DNA of 64,000 bases from Brevibacillus brevis NBRC 100599 (GTDB taxonomy: Bacteria > Bacillota > Bacilli > Brevibacillales > Brevibacillaceae). Shown piece by piece: positions 30,854 to 39,112 of this stretch. The notes under the pieces were generated by a model that did no database searches, was not told where the DNA came from, and saw nothing but the letters and a program-made list of their open reading frames with translations. Location: positions 731,001 to 795,000 of the forward strand of contig NC_012491.1 in the NCBI RefSeq assembly GCF_000010165.1, written 5' to 3'. The first letter of the stretch is position 1. The number at the start of each line of letters is the position of its first letter. Made by a program: the position numbers and the translations under genes.

Positions 30854-30894
30854 GTGAAAAACGAGCCTAGATTCGCTTCTAAGGCTCGTTTCAC
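30854..30894 (+). terminator. Intrinsic-type hairpin
   Basis: GTGAAAAACGAGCCTAG pairs with CTAAGGCTCGTTTCAC with one bulge. It lies 65 bases after the small membrane protein gene. Confidence 0.6.
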
Positions 30895-31251
30895 GTTTAG
30901 GGAGACATATATTTGTCCCCCTAAAATCATTGGTTTTTCGAAAACCACGATTTTTGCAGCAGTCTCTGTGAACGCTCGCTAAATTGTTGACCACATTGCT
31001 CAACAAAAAGTTACCCACCTGACAGGCTGAACACACATCATCATTTTCACACCTATTAGCTATTTTTTTACTGAGCCGAGGAGAGTCAAGGACTTACGTA
31101 GCAAGGGGGGAAACTCAGGTGATCAACTCGGAGATGAGCGTTTGCCCCAAAAAGGGTCAACTTTTTGATGAGCGTTTATATGAGGAAAACGAAACGCTTT
31201 TCTCCACCTTCTTTACTTTTTTAGGGACTTTTTAGACAACCCCTTTTTTTC
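30895..31251. other. Intergenic stretch without a supported gene
   Basis: It contains a near-palindrome GGGAGACATATATTTGTCCCC (about 30900-30920) and a short plus-strand frame from GTG 31120 without good support. Nothing else was seen. Confidence 0.4.
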
Positions 31252-31764
31252 TTACTCTTCCTCCCCAATGGGTTGATCCCAAAACTCAATTCCGTCATGC
31301 TCAATAAGTTGTTCCAACAACTCTGTGAACGTCAGGTCTATGTCGATAGTATCGTCTGGTAGTATCGATCCAACCCATGTGAGGTAACCTTTGCCACTAT
31401 GTATTCTGTCTTGATCCACACATATACAGCTATTTGAGATATCACTCCAAACGATAGGATAGTAAGGATGGTCGATGCTGTAGCCTTTCCAGTACCCAAT
31501 GACGAGTTCGGTACTTAGCACATCATAACCCCCAGAGTTGTGCTTGGCGCTCTTGAATACTGTTGCACTTTCGTAGTGACTTAAAAAACTGACGTAATCC
31601 TCTGGTAACTCAAACGATTTTAATTTCTCCTTTGTGTCTGTGATAGACTCGTTCGAGAAGTAGAATGTAAATTGATATTTTTCGTTTTTGATATGAACGT
31701 TCCCGTCTACACTTGTCTTACTTCCCCTGATCTTACTAATGAGGGCTTCAAAAGGATTACTCAC
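31252..31764 (-). CDS. SMI1/KNR4-family immunity protein (copy 1)
   Basis: A 170-residue cytoplasmic protein with the SMI1/KNR4 core: LKSFELPEDYVSFLSHYESA, YWKGYSIDHPYYPIVWSD, a nucleus of conserved acidic and aromatic residues, and a C-terminal EFWDQP. SMI1 proteins commonly neutralise nuclease toxins of polymorphic toxin systems. Start is GTG after GAAGGATG. It lies directly after a broken HNH-toxin C terminus (31818-32133) and is a clear paralogue of the gene at 33128, so toxin-immunity cassettes were duplicated here. Confidence 0.85.
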   Translation of the reverse strand: MSNPFEALISKIRGSKTSVDGNVHIKNEKYQFTFYFSNESITDTKEKLKSFELPEDYVSFLSHYESATVFKSAKHNSGGYDVLSTELVIGYWKGYSIDHPYYPIVWSDISNSCICVDQDRIHSGKGYLTWVGSILPDDTIDIDLTFTELLEQLIEHDGIEFWDQPIGEEE

Positions 31765-31817
31765 AGGATCACATCCTTCAATGGGAATAGGGACTGGAAT
31801 GACAGCCCAATTTTACG

Positions 31818-32133
31818 TTAATTTCTGCGATAACTTCTCCACCAGTCAGTGACATCATCATGATACAGGATGTTAGAGTTGCTGTTTGGATATCTGAGAA
31901 GAGGAATCAACTTACTCATATCATTCGATCCATAGTAGTCTAGCGGGATCATATGATGGATTGAAACTTCATCCCAAGCCAAAGTGTTGAGCGACACCAT
32001 AGTTTTTTTCGTAGTTATCTATAAAATTATTTCTAAAGTTATTATCGCTCACCCAGTTGTTCGCAAGCTTGCGAGGATATATACTCTGCTTTTCCTCTAA
32101 ACTACAATTAGTTTTAAAAAGGTTGGGAGATTT
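31818..32133 (-). pseudogene. Broken HNH-nuclease toxin C terminus
   Basis: On the minus strand the sequence reads KLANNWVSDNNFRNNFIDNY then EKNYGVAQHF; after one extra G near 31980 it continues in the next frame as AWDEVSIHHMIPLDYYGSND and ends DVTDWWRSYRRN. This aligns with the C terminus of the intact toxin at 33703-34803 (FAWDDVEIHHMIPLEYYG, TEWWESYRKN). The 5' side is cut off by an IS256-type fragment. It is therefore a truncated, frameshifted toxin next to an intact immunity gene. Confidence 0.8.
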
Positions 32134-32138
32134 TTGTG

Positions 32139-32320
32139 ATGTCAAAAGAGCAGATCAAGCGGTGGATCAAAGAGAAGAATATGAAGTCGGTAGACGCAGT
32201 GAAATCAGTGTTAAAGGAATTGTTTGCAGAGACGATCCAAGAAATGCTCGAAGGAGAGATTGAGTCCACTCTTGGGTATGCCAAGCATGTCACGAAAAAT
32301 AAGTGGAGATGGATTGGCGG
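32139..32320 (+). pseudogene. IS256-family transposase N-terminal fragment
   Basis: The codons MSKEQIKRWIKEKNMKSVDA and LKELFAETIQEMLEGEIEST, then LGYAKHVTKNK, match the start of IS256/Mutator-type transposases. Homology stops after about 60 residues. GGGAG precedes the ATG. The fragment is joined to the broken HNH toxin, so its insertion or a later deletion probably caused that truncation. Confidence 0.75.
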
Positions 32321-32494
32321 ACTGAAAAAGTGGGGCGGAGAACCTCTTTTTTCTATACTAATATGCTACCTACTACAAATGAAACACTATCCGTTGAAAG
32401 TAGAGAGTGGGTCATGGCTGCTACCAAGTAACTGAATAGGTGCATCTATTCGGCATGTCTTGTATGCATCTGGTTTATCACCAGACATGTTCCC

Positions 32495-32680
32495 CTAACC
32501 AAAAATAAGATTCACCAGCGATTTAATAATCCAAATGCTCATAACAATAGCAAAGTACTCAAGAATAATAAACTTCCAAGTGGCATTATGCTTACTTAAT
32601 CCATACCTAAACAAACTGAAAAAGAATATGCCTCCAGCAATCTCAAGCAGCTCTATAAAACTAAAGACAGTTTCGCTCAT
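32495..32680 (-). CDS. Small two-helix membrane protein
   Basis: A 61-residue protein (MSETVFSFIELLEIAGGIFF) with two hydrophobic segments separated by RYGLSKHNATWKF; AAAGGA precedes the ATG. Function unknown. About 85 bp around its start (32631-32716) recur at 44890-44974 as a gene fragment, so this small gene or its leader has been copied within the island. Confidence 0.5.
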   Translation of the reverse strand: MSETVFSFIELLEIAGGIFFFSLFRYGLSKHNATWKFIILEYFAIVMSIWIIKSLVNLIFG

Positions 32681-33127
32681 ATTCCTTTACTACCCTCCAC
32701 CACCTAAATTATACCAAAAATGAAAAGGACGCCTATAAGACTCTTTTTAGTCTTCAACTCTATTAATCCACTACCCTATGATCTACTTTAACTGTTCCAT
32801 CCTGCTCAACCTGAAAACTATCTCAGGGCTATTTTTCCACGTAGTGTCTACTATGGTTTCTATGTTTTGGCGTTTACGTTAACGGCGGATTGAGCATGAG
32901 ATTCCTTTGCAAAAGAGACAGAGGGGACAAATAGTATGACTGTGCATAGGAGAGAAAGTATAAACTATTGCTATTAAGAAGTTTTAAATATTTCCGTACA
33001 AGGGCCAAAAGCGGCGCTGGGATTACCCCCAATTTACATAAAAAGCTAAGAGCTAGTCCCAGCTTTTTGGCAGTCATGCATTAGTCGTCCGATTCATCCT
33101 GAGCACTATAAAAGGCATCCTTTTTTC
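32681..33127. other. Intergenic stretch without a supported gene
   Basis: Only short interrupted frames and a small AAGACT/AGTCTT hairpin near 32738-32755 are visible. No RNA gene or promoter could be supported. Confidence 0.4.
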
Positions 33128-33637
33128 CTACTCTTCCTCCTCATGGAACGGAATCCAGAATTCCTTCCCCTCATGCTCGATGAGCTTATCCAACCATTCT
33201 GTAAATGTCAGATCAATGTCAATCGGGTTGTCGGGGTCCATCGATTCAATCCATGTGAGGTAGCCGTTTCCGCTGTCTAGTCGGTCTTGATCTACGCATA
33301 TACAGCCTAAAGAGTGACTGCTCCATGCGATAGGATAGTAAGGGTGATCGATGCTGTATCCCTTCCAGTATTCAATAACATTGTGAGGGTCTAATATCGT
33401 GAAGAGACTGCTGCCAAATTCTAAATCGCGAAATAATACGGCTCTGTTGTACTGTGAGAAGTAGCTCACATAATCCTCGGGTAGCTCAAATGACTTTAGC
33501 TTCTCTAACTCAGCGGCAGAGTCAGTAGACATTTGAAAAACAAACTCAAATTCTTCACCGATAATATGCAAATCACCGTTCAGTTGCTCTCTTCTTCCCT
33601 TGATCTTGTCTAAAATACGGTTAAAAGAATTGCTCAC
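33128..33637 (-). CDS. SMI1/KNR4-family immunity protein (copy 2)
   Basis: A 169-residue paralogue of the gene at 31252. It shares LKSFELPEDYVSYFSQY, YWKGYSIDHPYYPIAW, CICVDQDRLDSGNGYLTW and the acidic tail. Start GTG follows AAGGGTG. It lies 65 bases after the stop of the intact secreted HNH toxin, in the same direction. By family knowledge it should bind and block that nuclease in the producer cytoplasm. Confidence 0.88.
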   Translation of the reverse strand: MSNSFNRILDKIKGRREQLNGDLHIIGEEFEFVFQMSTDSAAELEKLKSFELPEDYVSYFSQYNRAVLFRDLEFGSSLFTILDPHNVIEYWKGYSIDHPYYPIAWSSHSLGCICVDQDRLDSGNGYLTWIESMDPDNPIDIDLTFTEWLDKLIEHEGKEFWIPFHEEEE

Positions 33638-33668
33638 GGAGTATTCACACCCTTTCTAATGAAAATAC

Positions 33669-33695
33669 GGACTACCGTCCCACAAACGGTAGTCC
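33669..33695 (-). terminator. Hairpin between toxin and immunity genes
   Basis: GGACTACCG pairs perfectly with CGGTAGTCC (8-base-class loop). It sits in the toxin-immunity gap and may be an attenuator or terminator that changes the toxin:immunity ratio; the minus-strand T run is weak. Confidence 0.55.
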
Positions 33696-33702
33696 ATTTT
33701 TC

Positions 33703-34803
33703 TCAATTCTTTCGGTAACTCTCCCACCATTCAGTTACTTCCCTATGTGGCAGAATGTAATCGTTTTTTCTATCCTTTTTGAGTAGAGGGATCAGGTTGT
33801 CGAAATCGTTTTCCCCATAATATTCTAGCGGAATCATATGATGGATTTCAACATCATCCCAAGCGAAATATTGAGGCTGACCGAAGTAACCAACGTAACG
33901 TCTCTCGAAGTCCTTTCTATACCCCGAATCTCGCTCTCTCTTCTGACGCACCATGTCAGCGTCCGGTTTAATTAACTTGATGTTTGACTGCGGATCGACG
34001 TAATCAGGGTAAATTTCGCCTTTATTGTTAGTCAGGATACTTTTTACTTCCTTCAATGTGTTGATAGGTGCGGAATTACCACTCTGGAATGTAACAGTGC
34101 CGGTAAATTCACCTGACCACCAGTAAGTCTCTGCATTCGCACGCACCCTATCCTGTGTTAGATTGACGTAAGGGAGTCTCCAATATGGCTTATTCGTTCT
34201 TTCTACTCGATATTTCCCGTCCTTGGTTACTGAGCGAGTGATAGAGTGAGTAGCCGATACAGAGGACACGCTACCGATCACTGCGGATACTTTAACATTA
34301 GAATATATATCACCGCCTGCCCAGTCGGCTGTCATGAAGTGGTCAAAGAACACTCCAACAGGTCTAGGATACCCACTCATCGGTTTAGAGGCTCTAACCT
34401 GATTCATGTCAGATTCATCAACCTCGTTAGCCTCATCGGCCTCGGCAGCTTCGTCGTAAGTAAAGACACCGAAGTCAAATTTAGAATCGTCTTCTTTTGC
34501 AACTGGTGCTGCATTGGGGCTGAACACCATTTGACGCTCCCCGATGACTTCATCCGCTGTGCTGCTCTCTATAATCGTTACGTTTTTGCTTTCAAGGATG
34601 CGTGGTTCATTGATGGCCTCTGCCAATTCCTCTAGTGTTACTCCCTCCGCCAGTTGTATGGGAAGGTTTTCGAAATCAACAACTTCTTCTGTCTCGGCAA
34701 TTTCCTGTATACTTTCAGCAGATGCTGGCGTCAAGACTGACATAGGAGCAACTAACAATGAGAACACAACAAAAGGCACAAATACTCTTTTGAATTTCTT
34801 CAT
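33703..34803 (-). CDS. Secreted toxin with C-terminal HNH nuclease
   Basis: A 366-residue protein with signal peptide (MKKFKRVFVPFVVFSLLVAP, cleavage near ASA-ESIQ), an acidic N-terminal region to about 145, a beta-rich central region, and a C-terminal HNH-type nuclease: FAWDDVEIHHMIPLEYYGEN followed by DNLIPLLKKD. The conserved His pair and Asn fit a metal-dependent DNA/RNA nuclease. With the SMI1 gene downstream it forms a toxin-immunity pair, probably for contact or short-range competition. It lacks WXG/LXG or PT domains, so export by Sec is implied. Confidence 0.82.
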   Translation of the reverse strand: MKKFKRVFVPFVVFSLLVAPMSVLTPASAESIQEIAETEEVVDFENLPIQLAEGVTLEELAEAINEPRILESKNVTIIESSTADEVIGERQMVFSPNAAPVAKEDDSKFDFGVFTYDEAAEADEANEVDESDMNQVRASKPMSGYPRPVGVFFDHFMTADWAGGDIYSNVKVSAVIGSVSSVSATHSITRSVTKDGKYRVERTNKPYWRLPYVNLTQDRVRANAETYWWSGEFTGTVTFQSGNSAPINTLKEVKSILTNNKGEIYPDYVDPQSNIKLIKPDADMVRQKRERDSGYRKDFERRYVGYFGQPQYFAWDDVEIHHMIPLEYYGENDFDNLIPLLKKDRKNDYILPHREVTEWWESYRKN

Positions 34804-34972
34804 AGGCTTCCTTACTCCTCTTTAAAATTTATTCTCTAAAATTAATTATCCGAGTTCTTCGAGCAAATGCTCCGCTATGTTTTTTAGGTCTATTTCGTAA
34901 GAATCTCCTTCTTCCGAATCTGAACATCTCGTGATAGAGTTAAAAAGAGGAGTTTCAAGCAGCTCCTATTAA

Positions 34973-35010
34973 GGGCGTTCCTGTTGCCGGGAAGCAAAGG
35001 GGGAACGTCC
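34973..35010 (-). terminator. Terminator-like hairpin downstream of the Spo0E-like gene
   Basis: GGGCGTTCC (34973-34981) pairs with GGAACGTCC (35002-35010), one G-T mismatch. It lies 40 bases beyond the Spo0E-like stop. Confidence 0.5.
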
Positions 35011-35050
35011 TTCTTGTTGATCCACTTTCTCAAAACAAGTCTATTCACTT

Positions 35051-35248
35051 TTACAATTTGGCTCCTTTCTGATTAGTAAGATTTCTTCGTTGGTACTCTA
35101 AGATGTACTCATCCAGTTCTTGACTTATCTTCAACACATCGGAGTTTGTCAGTTTGCCCTGTTGTTTGAAGACTTCTTTAAGCTGATATTGTAGATTCTT
35201 GATGATTTGTGTAAGGTCTTCGTTGCTTACTTCTTGCCATTCAACCAT
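35051..35248 (-). CDS. Spo0E-like aspartyl-phosphate phosphatase
   Basis: A 65-residue helical-hairpin protein with the family signature SQELDEYILEYQRR (consensus SxxLDxxI.xY). Spo0E-like proteins dephosphorylate Spo0A~P and so delay sporulation. Upstream GGGGGA supports the ATG at 35248. It is divergent from an RRNPP peptide-sensor gene, which suggests that peptide signalling and the sporulation phosphorelay are linked in this island (inference). Confidence 0.75.
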   Translation of the reverse strand: MVEWQEVSNEDLTQIIKNLQYQLKEVFKQQGKLTNSDVLKISQELDEYILEYQRRNLTNQKGAKL

Positions 35249-35393
35249 CGTTATCAGTCCCCCATAGTCTCACCCCCTCTTTTTTCACTATAGCACCTAT
35301 ATCAAAAAAACCATGGGAAAATTTACCTTGATACATTTGACATTATTCGATGATTTTCGCAAATTCCAGTCGAAATATGTCTGTTTGTTTTTG

Positions 35394-35423
35394 TTGAATT
35401 AGCAAACATTAACTTGCTATAAT
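35394..35423 (+). promoter_or_regulatory. Promoter and inverted repeat of the RRNPP regulator
   Basis: TTGAAT (35394-35399), 18-base spacer, extended -10 TGCTATAAT (TATAAT 35418-35423). The spacer is spanned by the inverted repeat TAGCAA-8-TTGCTA (35400-35419), a likely operator, possibly autoregulatory. Confidence 0.6.
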
Positions 35424-35475
35424 CCTACTCGATTGCGTTGTAAAAAAAAGGAAGTTTGTGTTGTGGAGGGATATA

Positions 35476-36759
35476 GTGCAAAAGAAAACAATTGGGGACA
35501 TGTTGTCTGAGAGCCGAAGAAATAATGGCTTGTCTTTTGCTGAGTTAGAAGATAGAACTGGTGTAAGTAGGGGCGTACTACAAAAGATTGAGAGCGGAGA
35601 GACAAAACGCCCTGAATTTAAAACAGTGAAGTCGATAGCCGCTCTATTTCCGTACTCGTATGAAGAAATTATTGAAGGATACCTTGAGGATGAGACTAGG
35701 ATTGAGACGTTATTTGAAATTCTTCAAGAGGTCATTCAGTGTGAATATTCTTCATTAGTGGAAAGAGTATCATTGAAAATTCTCCAATCGCCGAATGAAA
35801 AGATTGAGAAGGCATTAGAGCGACTTTATAGCTTCTGTGACTCCATTGCTATAGCTGAAACAAATGACGAAATTTGTTTAGTTCTTTTCAAGGTAATTGC
35901 AAATTATGCACGACAATGTGGAGAGCCGAAGTATATTGCAAAAGCATTATTGAAAAAATATCTGATTGAAAGAAATGATCTGAAAAGGCTAGAGGAAACA
36001 TTCCGAATGGGAGAAGAGGTTTTATATTACACAGACTTCCTTACGATTGAGGAAAAGATCATCTACTATTTTAGAATGGGACTCCATGCTCATAACACCC
36101 AAAAATATTCAATGTGTATTGAACTATGCCAGAAAGGTCTTGCACTTGAAACAAGTATTACTGAGTTAAAGGCAAGAGCCTATCTTGCCATGATTAACTC
36201 TTATTTCTTCTTAGACAATTTCGATGCAGTTGAACAGCATCTAGATGTGTTTGAAGAGTTTGAATATGATTTCGTTGTAGAATCCACCAAGATTAACCGG
36301 GCAACTACTAAAGCAAGGAAAAAGGATTACGAAGTCGCTATTCCGATGTTAAGAAAGTACATGGATGAACTTCACAAAGAGAACAAGATACATGTGGTAA
36401 ACGAGTTACTCGAAATTTATTTAGAATTAGGTAATATGGATGCTATCGAAGAAGTGCTGATGAACGAGAAAGCAATCTTACCTGCTACTCCTCAGACACC
36501 TTATAAACACCGCTCGATTGGTGCTTACTACCAGCTAAAAGGAAAATTCCAAACTAAATTAGGGCGACTGGATGAGGGCATGGAAAGCTACGTTAACAGT
36601 TTAAAAGCGTATGGTGTCATTAGTGCATTTGAAGAGATGCATAAATGTTTGAACGAAATGCTAACTTATTTTGATGAAAATTCACTGCCGATGGATTTAC
36701 AGTATGTCCAAAAGCTTAAAGGGGTGTATAATACAACTATGGTTAATTTTGGTAAATAA
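35476..36759 (+). CDS. RRNPP-type peptide-responsive regulator (HTH + TPR)
   Basis: A 427-residue protein with an N-terminal XRE helix-turn-helix (about 3-60: TIGDMLSESRRNNGLSFAEL, SRGVLQKIESGE) and a long C-terminal array of TPR-like helical repeats, the layout of PlcR/NprR/AimR-type sensors that bind an imported short peptide. GTG 35476 is chosen since GGAGGG lies 6-7 bases upstream; a GTG at 35458 is also in frame. A 45-residue secreted pro-peptide gene starts 17 bases after its stop, the typical receptor-signal pairing. The exact subfamily is not fixed. Confidence 0.85.
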   Translation: MQKKTIGDMLSESRRNNGLSFAELEDRTGVSRGVLQKIESGETKRPEFKTVKSIAALFPYSYEEIIEGYLEDETRIETLFEILQEVIQCEYSSLVERVSLKILQSPNEKIEKALERLYSFCDSIAIAETNDEICLVLFKVIANYARQCGEPKYIAKALLKKYLIERNDLKRLEETFRMGEEVLYYTDFLTIEEKIIYYFRMGLHAHNTQKYSMCIELCQKGLALETSITELKARAYLAMINSYFFLDNFDAVEQHLDVFEEFEYDFVVESTKINRATTKARKKDYEVAIPMLRKYMDELHKENKIHVVNELLEIYLELGNMDAIEEVLMNEKAILPATPQTPYKHRSIGAYYQLKGKFQTKLGRLDEGMESYVNSLKAYGVISAFEEMHKCLNEMLTYFDENSLPMDLQYVQKLKGVYNTTMVNFGK

Positions 36760-36775
36760 GGAGGACGTGCCCCAG

Positions 36776-36913
36776 ATGAAAAAAGTAATGGCTTTGATGG
36801 TATTATCGTTGTCATTGGCTGTGTGTGTTAATTTGATGCCTACGGATGTGACCTACGGTAATAAGCCGCATATATTTGAAGTAAAACAGAACGTGGCTGA
36901 CCCCGGACATTGA
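36776..36913 (+). CDS. Phr-like signalling pro-peptide
   Basis: A 45-residue peptide: Lys-rich start, hydrophobic core (MKKVMALMVLSLSLAVCVNL), polar pro-region, and C terminus KQNVADPGH. AAGGAGG overlaps the regulator's stop region 11 bases before the ATG. Phr/NprX/PapR precursors are exported by Sec, trimmed, and the C-terminal 5-7 residues re-imported by Opp to bind the cognate RRNPP receptor. By analogy the mature signal would lie in the last 5-8 residues, ending ADPGH. Confidence 0.8.
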   Translation: MKKVMALMVLSLSLAVCVNLMPTDVTYGNKPHIFEVKQNVADPGH

Positions 36914-37170
36914 TTAGATGACATATTGACATATTCCTTTTACAGAGAAATAAGTTCCTTTTGTACCTTGATGAAAATAATAATCAGGGTGCTTTTTATT
37001 TTGACATTTTGTGAGTCCAACTACAATGGTGCCTTTCTTAAAGTTACGGGCAGGATAGTTCAAAAGTTTTCGAGAATACCCTATATATGGGATTATTTAC
37101 GAAGTTCGTGAATAAGACGTTATGCCCCATTACAGGTAAATAGTAAAGATAATAGTTAAGGAGAGAATTT

Positions 37171-37824
37171 ATGAAAGGTAAGATACTCTTATTACTTTTT
37201 ATTACGATAATGTTGTCATCTTGTCAAAATATTAGTCAATCGACTACTTTGAACAGCGAAACTAAATCAAAAATGAATTCTGAACTGCCTCCTGATGTAG
37301 TGAGTACAGGTAATGGAACAGAATCGAAAGAAATAACAGAAGGTCGTTCAGATCCTTCTAACAATGAAGTGTTATCCATGAACATTGGGAACTATGAATT
37401 GAAAGGAGAATTTTATGATGAAATGCTTCGAAATCCTATAGATCATGATTATGAAGTAGAATTTAATGAATATCAAAATTCCAAAGAGATTATTACAACA
37501 TTGAAATGGGGGGCTTTGGAAAGCAAATATACAGAGATTTGGGATAAAGAGTTGAATCAAATATATAAAAAGCTTCTTTCTAAGTTGGATAGAGAACCAA
37601 GAGAAGCACTAATTGAATCGCAGAAAGAATGGTTACAGTATCACTTAAGGGAAACAAAATTTGTAGAGAAGACATTTATTGATAATCGTTACCTTGGATC
37701 ACAAGGATCGGTAAGCCTGGGCAGGGCTATACGGGAGAGAATTAGGGAAAGAACAATGCAATTATTTGAATATCGATATTTGCTAGATCGTGAAGTTGAG
37801 TTTTTATACCAAAGTAAAAAATAG
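37171..37824 (+). CDS. Lipoprotein with LprI-like (DUF1311) domain
   Basis: A 217-residue protein with lipobox LSSC (Cys18-19) and AAGGAG before the ATG. After a polar linker rich in Ser/Thr/Asn (to about 75), the C-terminal half has ELNQIYKKLLSKLD, LIESQKEWLQYHLRE, GSQGSVSLGRAIRERIRERT, the pattern of the LprI-type lysozyme-inhibitor domain (LN..Y..L, Q..W..yR, GS, R..eL). It may protect the surface against lytic enzymes (family-level inference). Confidence 0.7.
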   Translation: MKGKILLLLFITIMLSSCQNISQSTTLNSETKSKMNSELPPDVVSTGNGTESKEITEGRSDPSNNEVLSMNIGNYELKGEFYDEMLRNPIDHDYEVEFNEYQNSKEIITTLKWGALESKYTEIWDKELNQIYKKLLSKLDREPREALIESQKEWLQYHLRETKFVEKTFIDNRYLGSQGSVSLGRAIRERIRERTMQLFEYRYLLDREVEFLYQSKK

Positions 37825-38090
37825 AGTTGGAATCTTGATCAAAGGTTTTTAGGTGATGCTTCTTTATCCAGTCCTGTACTTGAGTTTTGCTACGTATCCC
37901 TAACTGTGCTGCAATCCGATACGGACTCTATCCGTCCTCTAGGTACAGACTAACTGCTTCAGCTTTAAATTCATCCGTATACCTTTTATTGATACGTCTT
38001 GCTTTAGGCACGAAAAATCCCCTCCGGTCAACAATAGTAAGCTTATCTTATCAGACAGACTTTTTTCATTGTCAACCACGAGGGGATAAT
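37825..38090 (-). pseudogene. IS3-family OrfA fragment with IS end
   Basis: On the minus strand a GTG at 38011 after GGAGGGG starts PKARRINKRYTDEFKAEAVS and LYLEDG; an in-frame TAG follows, then SPYRIAAQLGIRSKTQVQDW. This is the helix-turn-helix OrfA of an IS3-type element. Only the left end (about 260 bp, terminus near GGTATTATCCCCTCG) remains; it abuts the lipoprotein stop. Confidence 0.7.
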
Positions 38091-38274
38091 ACCAAATCTT
38101 AAGGGTTTTAGCCTCTTTCATTAATGTACTATCTGTTCGATTTTCAAGAACAAGAAATGAAACAAACTCTTCTCCAAGTCTCTCAAGAAATTACATCACT
38201 CTGCTTTACTTATTAGTTTTGTTATTTTCAAAAAAAAGTTGGTATTCCATTTTTTTCCTTATACTATAGTTATA

Positions 38275-38286
38275 GTCGTGCACGAC
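38275..38286. promoter_or_regulatory. Perfect 12-bp palindrome upstream of the 38321 gene
   Basis: GTCGTGCACGAC lies 35 bases before the start codon, right after an AT-rich TATACTATAG stretch that may hold the -10 box. Likely an operator. Confidence 0.4.
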
Positions 38287-38320
38287 ACTTGTCTAAATTA
38301 ATTGCGACGGAGGTTTTTTT

Positions 38321-38800
38321 GTGAAGAAAGTTATTAAAGGGACAATTGCAATAGCTCTCTTACTTAGCAGTCTATCTATTGGGGCTGGTGTTATGGCTTC
38401 AACTGATTCTGTTGAAACAAACCAAGTGATGTTAAGTAAAGTTGAATCCAGCAAAGCTGGAGCTTTCGAACCTTACGGAAAAAGACCTGGAATTAAAAGT
38501 GGAACGTTGCCTACTGATGAAAAGAATGTTAGTTATGCATTCAGCGTTCCTAATGGTTACGCTTATGGGAAAGTGTGGATAAAAAATAGTGGAAAAGCTA
38601 AACTCACGTTTACAGTTAAAAATACGCACTTTGACGAAATAGTGATGTCAGGATCAGTAAAAAAAGGGGAATCTAAATCATTTTATGTTGACCCTAATGA
38701 GGGATGGGGTGCTGATAATCATTTAATTGAATTTTCATCAGATGAAAATTTTGATGGTTCCTTTTCTGTAATGTGTTTTGACAACGACAAGTTTGAGTAA
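38321..38800 (+). CDS. Small secreted beta-rich protein
   Basis: A 159-residue protein with signal peptide (MKKVIKGTIAIALLLSSLSI, cleavage near VMA-STDS). The mature part is beta-sandwich-like: VSYAFSVPNGYAYGKVWIKN, AKLTFTVKN, SVKKGESKSFYVDPNE and DGSFSVMCFDND. GTG 38321 follows CGGAGG, and a terminator follows. Function unknown; similar small secreted proteins occur singly in Bacillales. Confidence 0.65.
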   Translation: MKKVIKGTIAIALLLSSLSIGAGVMASTDSVETNQVMLSKVESSKAGAFEPYGKRPGIKSGTLPTDEKNVSYAFSVPNGYAYGKVWIKNSGKAKLTFTVKNTHFDEIVMSGSVKKGESKSFYVDPNEGWGADNHLIEFSSDENFDGSFSVMCFDNDKFE

Positions 38801-38805
38801 TAACT

Positions 38806-38838
38806 AAGCCGTACCCTCTTGAAATACCGGTACGGCTT
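38806..38838 (+). terminator. Intrinsic terminator after the 38321 gene
   Basis: AAGCCGTACC (38806-38815) pairs with GGTACGGCTT (38829-38838); TACTT follows. Confidence 0.7.
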
Positions 38839-38892
38839 TACTTATCAGTTCCAATTTTTAAAAATCACTTTGTCACACTCACTAGGTCCTCT

Positions 38893-39045
38893 AGCTATCG
38901 AAGAAGTGCTGATGAATAAGAAAGCAATCTTACCTGCTAATCCTCAGACACCTTATAAGCACCGCTCGATTGGTGCTTACTACCAACTCAAAGGCAGATT
39001 CCAAACTAAATTAGGGCGCTTGGATGAGGGTATGGAAAGCTACAC
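38893..39045 (+). pseudogene. Duplicated fragment of the RRNPP regulator gene
   Basis: About 153 bp repeat 36442-36594 of the intact regulator with few changes, encoding AIEEVLMNKKAILPANPQTP and KHRSIGAYYQLKG. It lacks the helix-turn-helix and the remaining TPR units, so it is a relic of a second copy or of recombination. Confidence 0.9.
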
Positions 39046-39085
39046 TACAATCAATATACCTGAAGGATTACTCCATAGTGACTAG

Positions 39086-39112
39086 ACCTCAGAAAAAATT
39101 CTGAGGTTTTTT
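39086..39112 (+). terminator. Intrinsic terminator
   Basis: ACCTCAGAA pairs perfectly with TTCTGAGGT around AAAA, followed by a T run. Confidence 0.85.

Noticed and set aside
31120..31239. Short plus-strand frame with GTG start before the SMI1 gene
   Set aside because: About 39 codons, no clear ribosome site, no family resemblance.
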